A DNA stretch of 5,855 nt from Rhodopirellula sp. (lineage in GTDB: Bacteria; Planctomycetota; Planctomycetia; Pirellulales; Pirellulaceae). The notes beneath the pieces were generated by a model, which had not been told where the DNA came from, ran no database searches, and saw nothing but the letters and a program-made list of their open reading frames with translations. Both the position numbers and the translations under genes were made by a program. Every line of letters begins with the position of its first letter. Position 1 is the stretch's first letter. The stretch is from NCBI GenBank assembly GCA_003513555.1, contig DOPG01000074.1, positions 1 through 5,855 of the forward strand, in the 5' to 3' direction. Of the stretch, positions 1 through 5,855 are shown piece by piece.

Positions 1-1002
1 TTTTTGATCACGTTTGCCACAACCAAGGAACGTGTGTTGCCTGAGATTCAGAAAACATCGACCTATCCGGCTGATCTGAAATTCTTATTGACCAGCACAA
101 AACTGCATCAGGTGATTATTGGTGGGCTAAGTTTGCTGGCCATTTTGGCGACTCAGTTTTCGCTGGCGGTATTACCATGGATCGTTGGTATCTATCTCGC
201 ACTCAGCGTGGTTGGTTTGTTGCTTCGGTTTCTCAATCAATCCAGCGATGAATTCGAGTCAGACGTTCAGCAATCGTCGCTAGAACTGGATTTCAACGAT
301 CTACTTGCCAACCGACCTTGGATGGTATTGTTCGGATTTGGGTTGTTTCAGCTCATGGGAGCCTTTGTTCGCGGAGGTGCAATCCTTTATTACTTCAAGT
401 ATTACTGCAACAATGAAAGTGTGGTTCCGAGTTTTTTTGTAGCCGGTAGTCTTGCGGCGATTGCCGGAATGTTACTGACAAAGAAACTAACAAGCGTCTT
501 CGGAAAGAAGATGTTGATGATCTACATGAATGTTGGGGTTGCCGTGATCACAGCAGCTTTTTTTCTGCTGAATCCTGAGGACACGGGCTGGATGTTTGCT
601 CTTTACATTGCATCATCATTTGTTGGCGGTCCAAGTCCTGTGCTGCTGTGGTCCATGTACGCTGACACCGCTGACTATTCAGAGTGGAGAACTCGACGTC
701 GGGCAACGGGCTTGGTTTTCTCGGCAGCAACCTTCTCGCAGAAAATGGGCTGTGCCGTGGGAGCGGCGATGACGGGCTTTGCTTTGGAGTTCTTTCAGTA
801 CGCGGAGCCTGTGGATGGTGTTGAACAACTGCAGGCTGATGTCACTCTCAACGGCTTGTGCATGATGATGAGTTTAATTCCCGCAGGATTCTTTTTGGCC
901 GCAGCTATTTGCTTGGCTTTTTACAGCATCAGTGACCGTGTCCTTGATGAAATTGAAACCGAATTGCAAGCGAGGAAAAATGCTCAAGGTCCCGATGCCT
1001 GA
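1..1002 (+). CDS. GPH-family sugar:cation symporter (MFS_2), C-terminal part, 5' truncated by window edge
   Basis: Inner-membrane symporter of the glycoside-pentoside-hexuronide (MelB-like) branch of the major facilitator superfamily, which imports oligosaccharides or glycosides with a cation. The frame is open from base 1, so the true start and about six N-terminal helices lie upstream. Numbering residues from base 1, the visible part begins at the end of helix 6 with the family's TKERV motif (residues 8-12). It continues with NRPW (104-107) before helix 7, YYFKYY (130-135), and the strongly conserved block WSMYADTADYSEW (217-229) followed by RRRATG, where Arg232 replaces the Gly most members carry. 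The charged tail after about residue 310 is cytoplasmic. Between TKERV and NRPW lie about 90 residues instead of the usual 20-30, with an uncharged stretch at 37-75 long enough for two helices. The gene stops 78 bases before the phosphorylase gene on the same strand, suggesting co-transcription. Family is confident; the beta-glucan oligosaccharide substrate is inferred from neighbours. Confidence 0.9.
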   Translation, partial: FLITFATTKERVLPEIQKTSTYPADLKFLLTSTKLHQVIIGGLSLLAILATQFSLAVLPWIVGIYLALSVVGLLLRFLNQSSDEFESDVQQSSLELDFNDLLANRPWMVLFGFGLFQLMGAFVRGGAILYYFKYYCNNESVVPSFFVAGSLAAIAGMLLTKKLTSVFGKKMLMIYMNVGVAVITAAFFLLNPEDTGWMFALYIASSFVGGPSPVLLWSMYADTADYSEWRTRRRATGLVFSAATFSQKMGCAVGAAMTGFALEFFQYAEPVDGVEQLQADVTLNGLCMMMSLIPAGFFLAAAICLAFYSISDRVLDEIETELQARKNAQGPDA

Positions 1003-1016
1003 GCAAGCAGCAGAAG

Positions 1017-1035
1017 TCCATCTGCACGCGATGGA
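1017..1035 (+). other. Small stem-loop between transporter and phosphorylase genes
   Basis: TCCATC (1017-1022) and GATGGA (1030-1035) form a perfect 6-bp stem around a 7-base loop, starting 15 bases after the transporter stop codon. No T-run follows, so it is not an intrinsic terminator. It could be a processing or stability element in a shared mRNA, or chance. Confidence 0.25.
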
Positions 1036-1080
1036 AGTGTCACAAAATGTTGAATCGCCTTAGCTACTTGTATTAACTTT

Positions 1081-4000
1081 ATGAACCACGCTTTTCCAAA
1101 GCCTACCGAAGAAAACAAATCAATTTCTGGTGGCTACGTGATCATCGAAGATGAGACGTGGTATCGGATCGCTGGTGTTCACTTGATGCCAGAATTTTTC
1201 ATGAGTCCAGTGAGTTCCGGTGATCATTGGATGTTTATTTCCAGTCGTGGAGCTCTAACGGCTGGTCGGAAAAATCCTGATTCCGCTCTTTTTCCTTACT
1301 GCTCGTCGGACAAATTAATCGATCACGCCGCCTGTACCGGGGCACAGACAATCGTTCGAAAGCATTTAGGGGACGGTGAATTTGCAACGTGGGAACCATT
1401 TGTAAAGCGAATCACTTGTGATGCCCCGATTACCCGTAATTTGTATAAAAACTGGCTTGGAAATCGCCTTTTGTTCGAGGAAATCCATCAAGGATTGGGC
1501 CTCGCGTTCAGCTATAGCTGGACTTTTAGTAACCGCTTTGGTTTCGTTCGGCACTGCAAACTGAGGAATTTGGGGCAGGATGCTGCAAGCGTCGTCGTAC
1601 TCGATGGTCTTCAGAATTTGCTGCCTGCAGGAATCGAGCAGAACTTCCAATTGCGTTACAGCAATCTTGGCGATGCGTATAAAAAATCTGAGTTGTCCGA
1701 TCGACATGGGATTGGCATTTGTTATCTGAGCTCCATACCCACTGATCGGGCTGAACCAAGTGAAGGTCTGCGAGCGACAATTGCCTGGCAAAATGGTCTG
1801 GATCAACCCAGGATTTTGCTAAGTGCTTCGCAATTGGATCGGTTTCGTGATGGGCTTTCTGTTGAGCAGGAAGTAGATGTTCGCGGTCGTCGAAGTGCGT
1901 ACTTTACAGTCGCTCAGCATCTTCTGGCTCCTGCCGGGGATTCCGCGTTTGATGATGTCAAGGCTCAACGCCTGCCCGATGCTCTGAGCAACGACGCGGG
2001 TCAAGACAATGATTGCGGTGAAGTGCATTGGAGCATCGTTGCCAATGTTAATTGTGATCAGACTGACATTGTCAATTTAATGAAAGAAATCGATGAGTCT
2101 TCTGATGTCGCCGCATTGCTTGATCAGGATGTGGCGGAGAACGAGAGACGATTGCTGGCGATTGTTTCTGCTGCTGATGGAAGGCAGATCGGTGGAAATC
2201 CATTGCGTGTCCAGCGGCATCAGTCCAACGTGCTCTTCAATGTCATGCGCGGAGGAATTCCAAAGCACCAGTATTCCGTTTCTGCCGACGATTTTCGGCA
2301 GCACCTGTTTCACTTCAATCGTCAGGCTGCCGATCGCAATCAAGAATTTCTTGACAGTCTTGCTGCAGATCAAACACTCGATCTGGATAGCCTGTTGGCA
2401 AAAGCAATACAGACTAATGACGATGATGTGCGACGCATTGCATTGGAGTACCTGCCGTTGACCTACAGTCGGCGCCACGGGGATCCTACGCGACCCTGGA
2501 ACAGTTTTTCGATTGATTTTTTTGGTGCCGACGGTACTGAATCGTTGTGCTACGAGGGCAATTGGCGTGACATTTTTCAGAACTGGGAAGCACTGTCATG
2601 GTCATTCCCAAACTTTTCCCGAAGCATGGTTTTTCGATTTTTAAATGCTTCTACTGCTGATGGTTACAACCCTTATCGAGTCAATAAAGATGGATTCGAA
2701 TGGGAGACGATCGATCCGAAGGATCCCTGGGGAAATATTGGCTACTGGGGAGATCACCAAATTGTCTATCTATTGAAACTCCTGGAGTGTTCGCAGCAGT
2801 TTTACCCTGCCGAACTAGACCAGTGGTTAACCACCGAGTGTTGTGCGTATGCTCAGGTCCCCTATCGGATTCGGGATTATGAATCGATTCAAAGAGATCC
2901 GCAGGAAACAATTGATTTTGATCATGAGTTGGCAGAGGAAATCGAACAGCGAGTCACTCGTTTGGGAGCTGATGGGAAATTATTGCCCGGAGATGACGGG
3001 ACGCCTTACCACGTCACCATGTTGGAAAAGCTTCTGATCCCCGCTCTTGTAAAAGTCACGAACTTCGTTCCGGGTGGGGGCGTGTGGTTGAATACTCAGC
3101 GACCTGAATGGAACGATGCCAACAATGCTTTGGTTGGTAGCGGGTTGTCTGTTGTGACGGCTTGTTATTTACGCCGATATTGTGAATTCCTGATACGGTG
3201 GTTGTCCCGGGGCGAATTGCCTAAGTCCATTATGGTGTCCCGGGAAATAAATTCCTTGGTCAGTAATATCGCCAGAACCCTGAATTCGAACAGCGAGCTG
3301 TTCTCTGGCGATTTGAGCGATGCTCAACGAAAAAAGATTGTTGATGCACTTTCGCAAGCAGGGTCAGACTATCGCCAGCAGCTTTATGCTTCAGGGTTGT
3401 CTGGCGAAACAGTTGAATTGCCGTTGGGCGATTGTGTGAGTTTGTTAAAGCAGTGCTTGCAGATGATTGACCATACGATCCTCGTGAATCGACGTTCAGA
3501 TGGCCTTTATCACTCCTATAACCTGATGGGGATGCACTCCGATGGTTATGCCGTCACAACGCTGCAGGAAATGCTTGAGGGGCAGGTTGCTGTGCTGAGT
3601 AGCGGACTATTGTCTGCGGAGCAAGCAGTTCGGATCATAGATGCGCTCTATGAGAGCGCAATTTTTCGGGAAGATCAGCAGAGCTTCATGTTGTATCCGG
3701 ATCGGCAACTTTCAAAGTTCTTGAACAAAAATAATCTTGCCCCTGAGCTTTGGGGCAAATCGGCGTTGCTAAAGCAGCTCATCGCAGACGGGAACGGTTC
3801 GATCGTGCGGCAGGACAACGATGGTGGAGTCCATTTCAGTGGTGATTTTCGTAATGTCGCCGATTTACGTACCTCGTTGAAGACGCTCGCTGCGAAACCC
3901 GAGTATGAAAATGGGGTTGCTGCTGATACTGATCTCATTTGCGAACTTTTTGAGCGTACCTTTTGTCATAAGAGTTTCACTGGACGCAGCGGAACCTTTT

Positions 4001-4629
4001 TTGCCTATGAGGGACTAGGATCGATCTATTGGCACATGGTTTCGAAATTAGCGTTGACTGCAATAGAGAATTGTATGTGGTCGATACAAAGTGGCGGGCC
4101 GTCGCAGTTGACTGAAAAGTTGCAGAAACACTACCGGACGATTCGTGATGGAATTGGTTCGGCAAAGTCGCCGGCACAGTATGGTGCGTTTCCAGCGGAT
4201 CCCTATTCACACACGCCACAAAATGCTGGTGTGCAGCAACCGGGAATGACGGGGCAGGTCAAGGAGGATATTCTCTCGCGTTTTGCCGAACTAGGAGTGC
4301 GAATCCAGAATGGTCAACTCGGGTTTGATCCGTGCATGCTTGAGGTTTGCGAGTTGTTGCGTGGTGATGCGAAATTCCAGTTTGTGGATCGTCACGATGA
4401 ATTTGTCGAAATCGTTTTGCCGGCAGGCAGCTTTGCATTCACGATCTGCCAAACTCCAATCGTATATCATCAGGCAACGGAAGCCAAAATCATAGTTTCA
4501 GGAATTGGTGAGGAACCAGAGGGTCGCTGTGATTTACTGTTGACGGCGAATGAAACAAGAAATGTCTTCTCCCGCACCGGTGCGATCAATCGTATCGATG
4601 TCTTTTACAACTTCAAGCAAGGTCGTTGA
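1081..4629 (+). CDS. Large cytoplasmic glycoside phosphorylase-like protein, probable GH149 beta-1,3-glucan phosphorylase
   Basis: Probably splits beta-1,3-glucooligosaccharides with phosphate to give alpha-glucose 1-phosphate and a shortened chain. The 1182 residues match the unusual length (about 1100-1200) of GH149, a GH94-related family. There is no signal peptide or membrane helix, so it is cytoplasmic. An N-terminal beta-rich region (about 15-330) contains the block DHWMFISSRGALTAGRKNPD (48-67) and DGLQNLLPAGI (175-185). A helical linker (about 340-455) precedes a presumed (alpha/alpha)6 catalytic barrel with GNWRDIFQNWEAL (493-505), GYNPYRVNKDGFEWE (528-542) and NIGYWGDHQ (552-560). 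RPEWNDANNALVG (674-686) resembles the GH94 DWND motif, making Asp679 the candidate general acid. TGRSGTFFAYEGLGSIYW (967-984) and HTPQNAGVQQPGMTGQVKED (1044-1063) look like phosphate or substrate loops. ATG 1081 is the first possible start after an in-frame stop at 1051-1053; no Shine-Dalgarno sequence precedes it. Family assignment is from remembered motifs and length; GH94, GH161 or an uncharacterised sister clade are alternatives. Confidence 0.72.
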   Translation: MNHAFPKPTEENKSISGGYVIIEDETWYRIAGVHLMPEFFMSPVSSGDHWMFISSRGALTAGRKNPDSALFPYCSSDKLIDHAACTGAQTIVRKHLGDGEFATWEPFVKRITCDAPITRNLYKNWLGNRLLFEEIHQGLGLAFSYSWTFSNRFGFVRHCKLRNLGQDAASVVVLDGLQNLLPAGIEQNFQLRYSNLGDAYKKSELSDRHGIGICYLSSIPTDRAEPSEGLRATIAWQNGLDQPRILLSASQLDRFRDGLSVEQEVDVRGRRSAYFTVAQHLLAPAGDSAFDDVKAQRLPDALSNDAGQDNDCGEVHWSIVANVNCDQTDIVNLMKEIDESSDVAALLDQDVAENERRLLAIVSAADGRQIGGNPLRVQRHQSNVLFNVMRGGIPKHQYSVSADDFRQHLFHFNRQAADRNQEFLDSLAADQTLDLDSLLAKAIQTNDDDVRRIALEYLPLTYSRRHGDPTRPWNSFSIDFFGADGTESLCYEGNWRDIFQNWEALSWSFPNFSRSMVFRFLNASTADGYNPYRVNKDGFEWETIDPKDPWGNIGYWGDHQIVYLLKLLECSQQFYPAELDQWLTTECCAYAQVPYRIRDYESIQRDPQETIDFDHELAEEIEQRVTRLGADGKLLPGDDGTPYHVTMLEKLLIPALVKVTNFVPGGGVWLNTQRPEWNDANNALVGSGLSVVTACYLRRYCEFLIRWLSRGELPKSIMVSREINSLVSNIARTLNSNSELFSGDLSDAQRKKIVDALSQAGSDYRQQLYASGLSGETVELPLGDCVSLLKQCLQMIDHTILVNRRSDGLYHSYNLMGMHSDGYAVTTLQEMLEGQVAVLSSGLLSAEQAVRIIDALYESAIFREDQQSFMLYPDRQLSKFLNKNNLAPELWGKSALLKQLIADGNGSIVRQDNDGGVHFSGDFRNVADLRTSLKTLAAKPEYENGVAADTDLICELFERTFCHKSFTGRSGTFFAYEGLGSIYWHMVSKLALTAIENCMWSIQSGGPSQLTEKLQKHYRTIRDGIGSAKSPAQYGAFPADPYSHTPQNAGVQQPGMTGQVKEDILSRFAELGVRIQNGQLGFDPCMLEVCELLRGDAKFQFVDRHDEFVEIVLPAGSFAFTICQTPIVYHQATEAKIIVSGIGEEPEGRCDLLLTANETRNVFSRTGAINRIDVFYNFKQGR
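3642..3666 (+). other. Terminator-like hairpin inside the phosphorylase coding sequence
   Basis: TGCGCTCT (3642-3649) pairs perfectly with AGAGCGCA (3653-3660) across a 3-base loop, and the sequence continues A-TTTTT-CGG (T-run 3662-3666). An 8-bp GC-rich stem plus a U-tract has the shape of a Rho-independent terminator, but it sits in codons 854-863 (DALYESAIFR) of an intact reading frame. Translating ribosomes would normally mask it; it could act if translation slows, or be a codon-choice coincidence. Confidence 0.35.
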
Positions 4630-4630
4630 T

Positions 4631-4681
4631 CAGGTAATTGGCCGAAAGCAGCACACCGTTAACCGTTGTGCGATTCACCTG
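4631..4681 (+). other. Possible two-part stem-loop in the intergenic mRNA after the phosphorylase stop codon
   Basis: CAGGTAAT (4631-4638) can pair with ATT-C-ACCTG (4673-4681) leaving one bulged C at 4676, and inside it GCACA (4651-4655) pairs with TGTGC (4667-4671). It begins directly after the stop codon. There is no following T-run, so termination is unlikely; a role in mRNA processing or in giving the two downstream parts different stability is possible. A tandem ACCGTT repeat (4654-4659 and 4661-4666) fills the inner loop. Confidence 0.25.
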
Positions 4682-4733
4682 CCAATTTCCTAGTCCCCAA
4701 ACGCACGTACAGTGCAATCGGTAATACAGCAAA

Positions 4734-4740
4734 AGGAAAG
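4734..4740 (+). promoter_or_regulatory. Shine-Dalgarno sequence of the GH16 gene
   Basis: AGGAAAG lies upstream of ATG 4745, with 7 bases between GGA (4735-4737) and the start codon, which is ideal spacing. It decides the start at ATG 4745 over the in-frame GTG at 4712, which has no comparable site and would put 11 polar residues in front of the signal peptide. It is the only clear ribosome binding site in the window. Confidence 0.75.
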
Positions 4741-4744
4741 TCTT

Positions 4745-5569
4745 ATGCACTCGTCTCTTTTTTTACGGATCGTTTTCACCAGCACCTGTTTTTACTTGTT
4801 GTGTGTTTCATCGTTGGCGGATCAGCCATCGGCAAACGCAAAACGCAAGTTGGTTTGGGAAGATAACTTTGATGGCGATTCACTTGACTACTCAAAGTGG
4901 GGTATCGAGGTAAATGCATTTGGAGGTGGTAATGGAGAGTTGCAGATTTTCACTGATCGAAAAGAGAACATTCGTGTTGAAGGTGGGAATCTCGTTCTGG
5001 AGGCGCGTCGCGACAACGCGAACATCATGGGAACAACTCGGGAGTATTCTTCGGGACGCGTTCGCACAAAGAATCGTGGTGACTGGAAATATGGGCGAAT
5101 TGAAGTCAGAGCCAAGTTGCCGGCCGGAGCAGGGCTATGGCCAGCTATCTGGATGCTTCCAACCGGTGACAAATATGGTGGCTGGGCGAAAAGTGGCGAA
5201 ATCGACATCATGGAGTTTCGTGGACAGAACACCAACGAAGTGCTGGGGACGTTGCACTACGGGGACGCATGGCCCAAGAATGCGTCATCAGGAAAAGAAT
5301 ACAAACTTCCCAAAGGAAACTTTACTGATGACTTCCATACCTTTGCCATCGAGTGGCAGGCCGGAAAGATAGAGTGGTTCGTCGATGATAAACTGGTTCA
5401 AACTCAAACCGAGTGGAGCACGACAGGTGGAGCATTTCCTGCTCCTTTCGATCAGAAGTTCCATCTGCTCTTGAATCTATCAGTTGGGGGCGGGTTTGTT
5501 GGACCCGTGGGGGCAAATACCAAATTCCCCGCTAAGTATCTGATCGATTACGTGAGGGTTTACCAGTAG
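4745..5569 (+). CDS. Secreted GH16 endo-beta-glucanase, laminarinase type
   Basis: Retaining endo-beta-1,3(4)-glucanase that cuts laminarin-like beta-glucans outside the cytoplasm. The protein has 274 residues from ATG 4745. A Sec signal peptide runs over residues 1-25: one Arg at position 8, a hydrophobic core, and a likely signal peptidase I cut after SSLA, before DQPSANA. Neither Cys15 nor Cys20 sits in an acceptable lipobox, so it is not predicted to be a lipoprotein. The rest is a single GH16 jelly-roll domain (about 36-274): LVWEDNFDG (36-44), the substrate-groove segment GLWPAIWMLP (130-139), the catalytic motif EIDIME with nucleophile Glu152, helper Asp154 and acid/base Glu157, then the FRGQ and LHYG signatures typical of laminarinases (GH16 subfamily 3), and the terminal strand YLIDYVRVYQ. 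The ExDxxE spacing (beta-bulge form) and intact motifs indicate an active enzyme. There is no carbohydrate-binding module or anchoring domain. It lies 115 bases after the phosphorylase gene and probably supplies its substrate. Activity on mixed-linkage glucan cannot be excluded. Confidence 0.93.
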   Translation: MHSSLFLRIVFTSTCFYLLCVSSLADQPSANAKRKLVWEDNFDGDSLDYSKWGIEVNAFGGGNGELQIFTDRKENIRVEGGNLVLEARRDNANIMGTTREYSSGRVRTKNRGDWKYGRIEVRAKLPAGAGLWPAIWMLPTGDKYGGWAKSGEIDIMEFRGQNTNEVLGTLHYGDAWPKNASSGKEYKLPKGNFTDDFHTFAIEWQAGKIEWFVDDKLVQTQTEWSTTGGAFPAPFDQKFHLLLNLSVGGGFVGPVGANTKFPAKYLIDYVRVYQ

Positions 5570-5610
5570 CCAAGGTTCCGATGCAGTGGACGTGAGACAG
5601 GTGTGCATGT

Positions 5611-5631
5611 AAAACGCCTCTGGGCGGCTTT
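5611..5631 (+). terminator. Weak candidate terminator after GH16
   Basis: CGCC (5615-5618) and GGCG (5623-5626) form a 4-bp GC stem around TCTG, flanked by AAAA before and GC-TTT after. The A-stem-T layout is terminator-like and it lies 45 bases after the GH16 stop, but the stem is short and the T-run has only three bases interrupted by GC. Low confidence. Confidence 0.2.
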
Positions 5632-5687
5632 GGCGAGAGTTTGGGGAAGCCAACGCCCTTCATCGCTGTCGGGGTTGGTTGTCGCCG

Positions 5688-5718
5688 TGCCTCGAATTTA
5701 CTTGCAAAACCCGAGGCA
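5688..5718. repeat. Inverted repeat TGCCTCG / CGAGGCA
   Basis: Perfect 7-bp arms at 5688-5694 and 5712-5718 with a 17-base A/T-rich loop. No T-run follows on the + strand (GAAAAACC) and none on the - strand, so it is not a standard intrinsic terminator. Immediately downstream CAGAAA (5717-5722) and TTTCTG (5739-5744) could form an alternative stem sharing bases 5717-5718 with the first. Confidence 0.35.
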
Positions 5719-5794
5719 GAAAAACCTCTGTTTTGAGCTTTCTGGTCACGTGCTTGCGATCGTTGACGTCGAATTCACATCGCCTTTCCTGGTT

Positions 5795-5806
5795 AGGATG
5801 CATCCT
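5795..5806. repeat. Perfect 12-base palindrome, possible operator
   Basis: AGGATGCATCCT is its own reverse complement. With no central loop it is better suited to binding a dimeric protein than to folding as RNA. It lies in non-coding DNA near the window's right edge, where a further gene's control region could be, but no promoter boxes could be assigned to it. Confidence 0.35.
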
Positions 5807-5809
5807 TTG

Positions 5810-5829
5810 CTGGTGCTCCATTGCACCAG
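5810..5829. repeat. Inverted repeat CTGGTGC / GCACCAG
   Basis: Perfect 7-bp arms (5810-5816, 5823-5829) around the 6-base loop TCCATT, starting three bases after the 12-base palindrome. No T-run follows on either strand, so it is not a canonical terminator; an operator half-site arrangement or a leader hairpin is possible. Confidence 0.35.
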
Positions 5830-5855
5830 ATGTTGAGGGTGACTGAGTTCGCTTT

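Larger units (their letters stand above)
5570..5855. other. Intergenic region downstream of GH16, no credible gene, several inverted repeats
   Basis: No open frame here on either strand has a start with a ribosome binding site or a recognisable product. The stretch holds stems at 5615-5626 (4 bp), 5688-5718 (7 bp, 17-base loop) and 5810-5829 (7 bp, 6-base loop), and a perfect palindrome at 5795-5806. It may contain the 3' UTR of the GH16 transcript and control sites for a gene beyond the window. I saw no tRNA or convincing promoter boxes. Confidence 0.5.

Noticed and set aside
1050..1078. Possible promoter TTGAAT ... TATTAA or TTAACT before the phosphorylase gene
   Set aside because: The second box matches at only 3-4 of 6 positions or has a 15-base spacing, and transcription would begin at or inside the start codon.
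1366..1806. 146-residue - strand open frame inside the phosphorylase gene
   Set aside because: It is a shadow of the large + strand gene, without recognisable domains or start signals; the same holds for the other antisense and out-of-frame reading frames in the window.
2282..2301. Inverted repeat CTGCCGA / TCGGCAG
   Set aside because: Inside coding sequence with no T-run; several 7-bp stems are expected by chance in 3.5 kb.
4573..4584. Perfect palindrome CGCACCGGTGCG
   Set aside because: It lies within the coding sequence of the phosphorylase near its end, has no loop or T-run, and palindromes of this size are expected occasionally in a gene this long.
4712..4744. GTG 4712 as an upstream in-frame start for GH16
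   Set aside because: It would add 11 polar residues ahead of a normal signal peptide and lacks a ribosome binding site, whereas ATG 4745 has an ideal one.
4787..4804. Lipoprotein signal at Cys15 or Cys20 of the GH16 protein
   Set aside because: The residue before each Cys is Thr or Leu rather than Gly, Ala or Ser, so a lipobox is not satisfied; a signal peptidase I site after SSLA fits better.
5603..5836. 77-residue + strand open frame starting at GTG 5603 in the downstream gap
   Set aside because: No ribosome binding site, no recognisable motif, rare-looking composition, and it runs through several inverted repeats; an accidental frame.

Overview
This 5.9 kb window looks like part of a bacterial beta-1,3-glucan (laminarin-type) utilisation locus. 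All three recognisable genes lie on the + strand: the C-terminal part of a GPH-family sugar:cation symporter (1-1002, cut by the window edge), a very large cytoplasmic protein resembling glycoside phosphorylases, best matched to the GH149 beta-1,3-glucan phosphorylases (1081-4629), and a secreted GH16 endo-beta-glucanase of laminarinase type (4745-5569). The gaps of 78 and 115 bases, with no convincing promoter in either, fit a single transcription unit.

Proposed division of labour (inference from family membership and order): the secreted GH16 enzyme cuts beta-glucan outside the cytoplasm, the GPH symporter imports the oligosaccharides with a coupled cation, and the cytoplasmic phosphorylase releases glucose 1-phosphate with inorganic phosphate, which saves ATP compared with hydrolysis. 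No TonB/SusC-SusD pair, GH3, GH17 or regulator is visible; any of these could lie outside the window.

Organism: by eye the base composition is about half G+C. Only GH16 has an obvious Shine-Dalgarno sequence; the phosphorylase gene has none. Together with the protein styles this suggests a marine Gram-negative of the Planctomycetota or a related PVC lineage, but this is a weak inference and no marker gene is present.

Layout: 1-1002 transporter; 1003-1080 short gap with a small stem-loop; 1081-4629 phosphorylase, with a terminator-like hairpin inside the coding sequence near 3642-3666; 4630-4744 gap with a possible two-part RNA fold and the GH16 ribosome binding site; 4745-5569 GH16; 5570-5855 no credible gene, but several inverted repeats, including a perfect 12-base palindrome. 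No RNA genes, mobile elements or CRISPR arrays were seen. The most noteworthy points are the compact importer/phosphorylase/endoglucanase module and an apparent extra two-helix insertion in the transporter's central loop.
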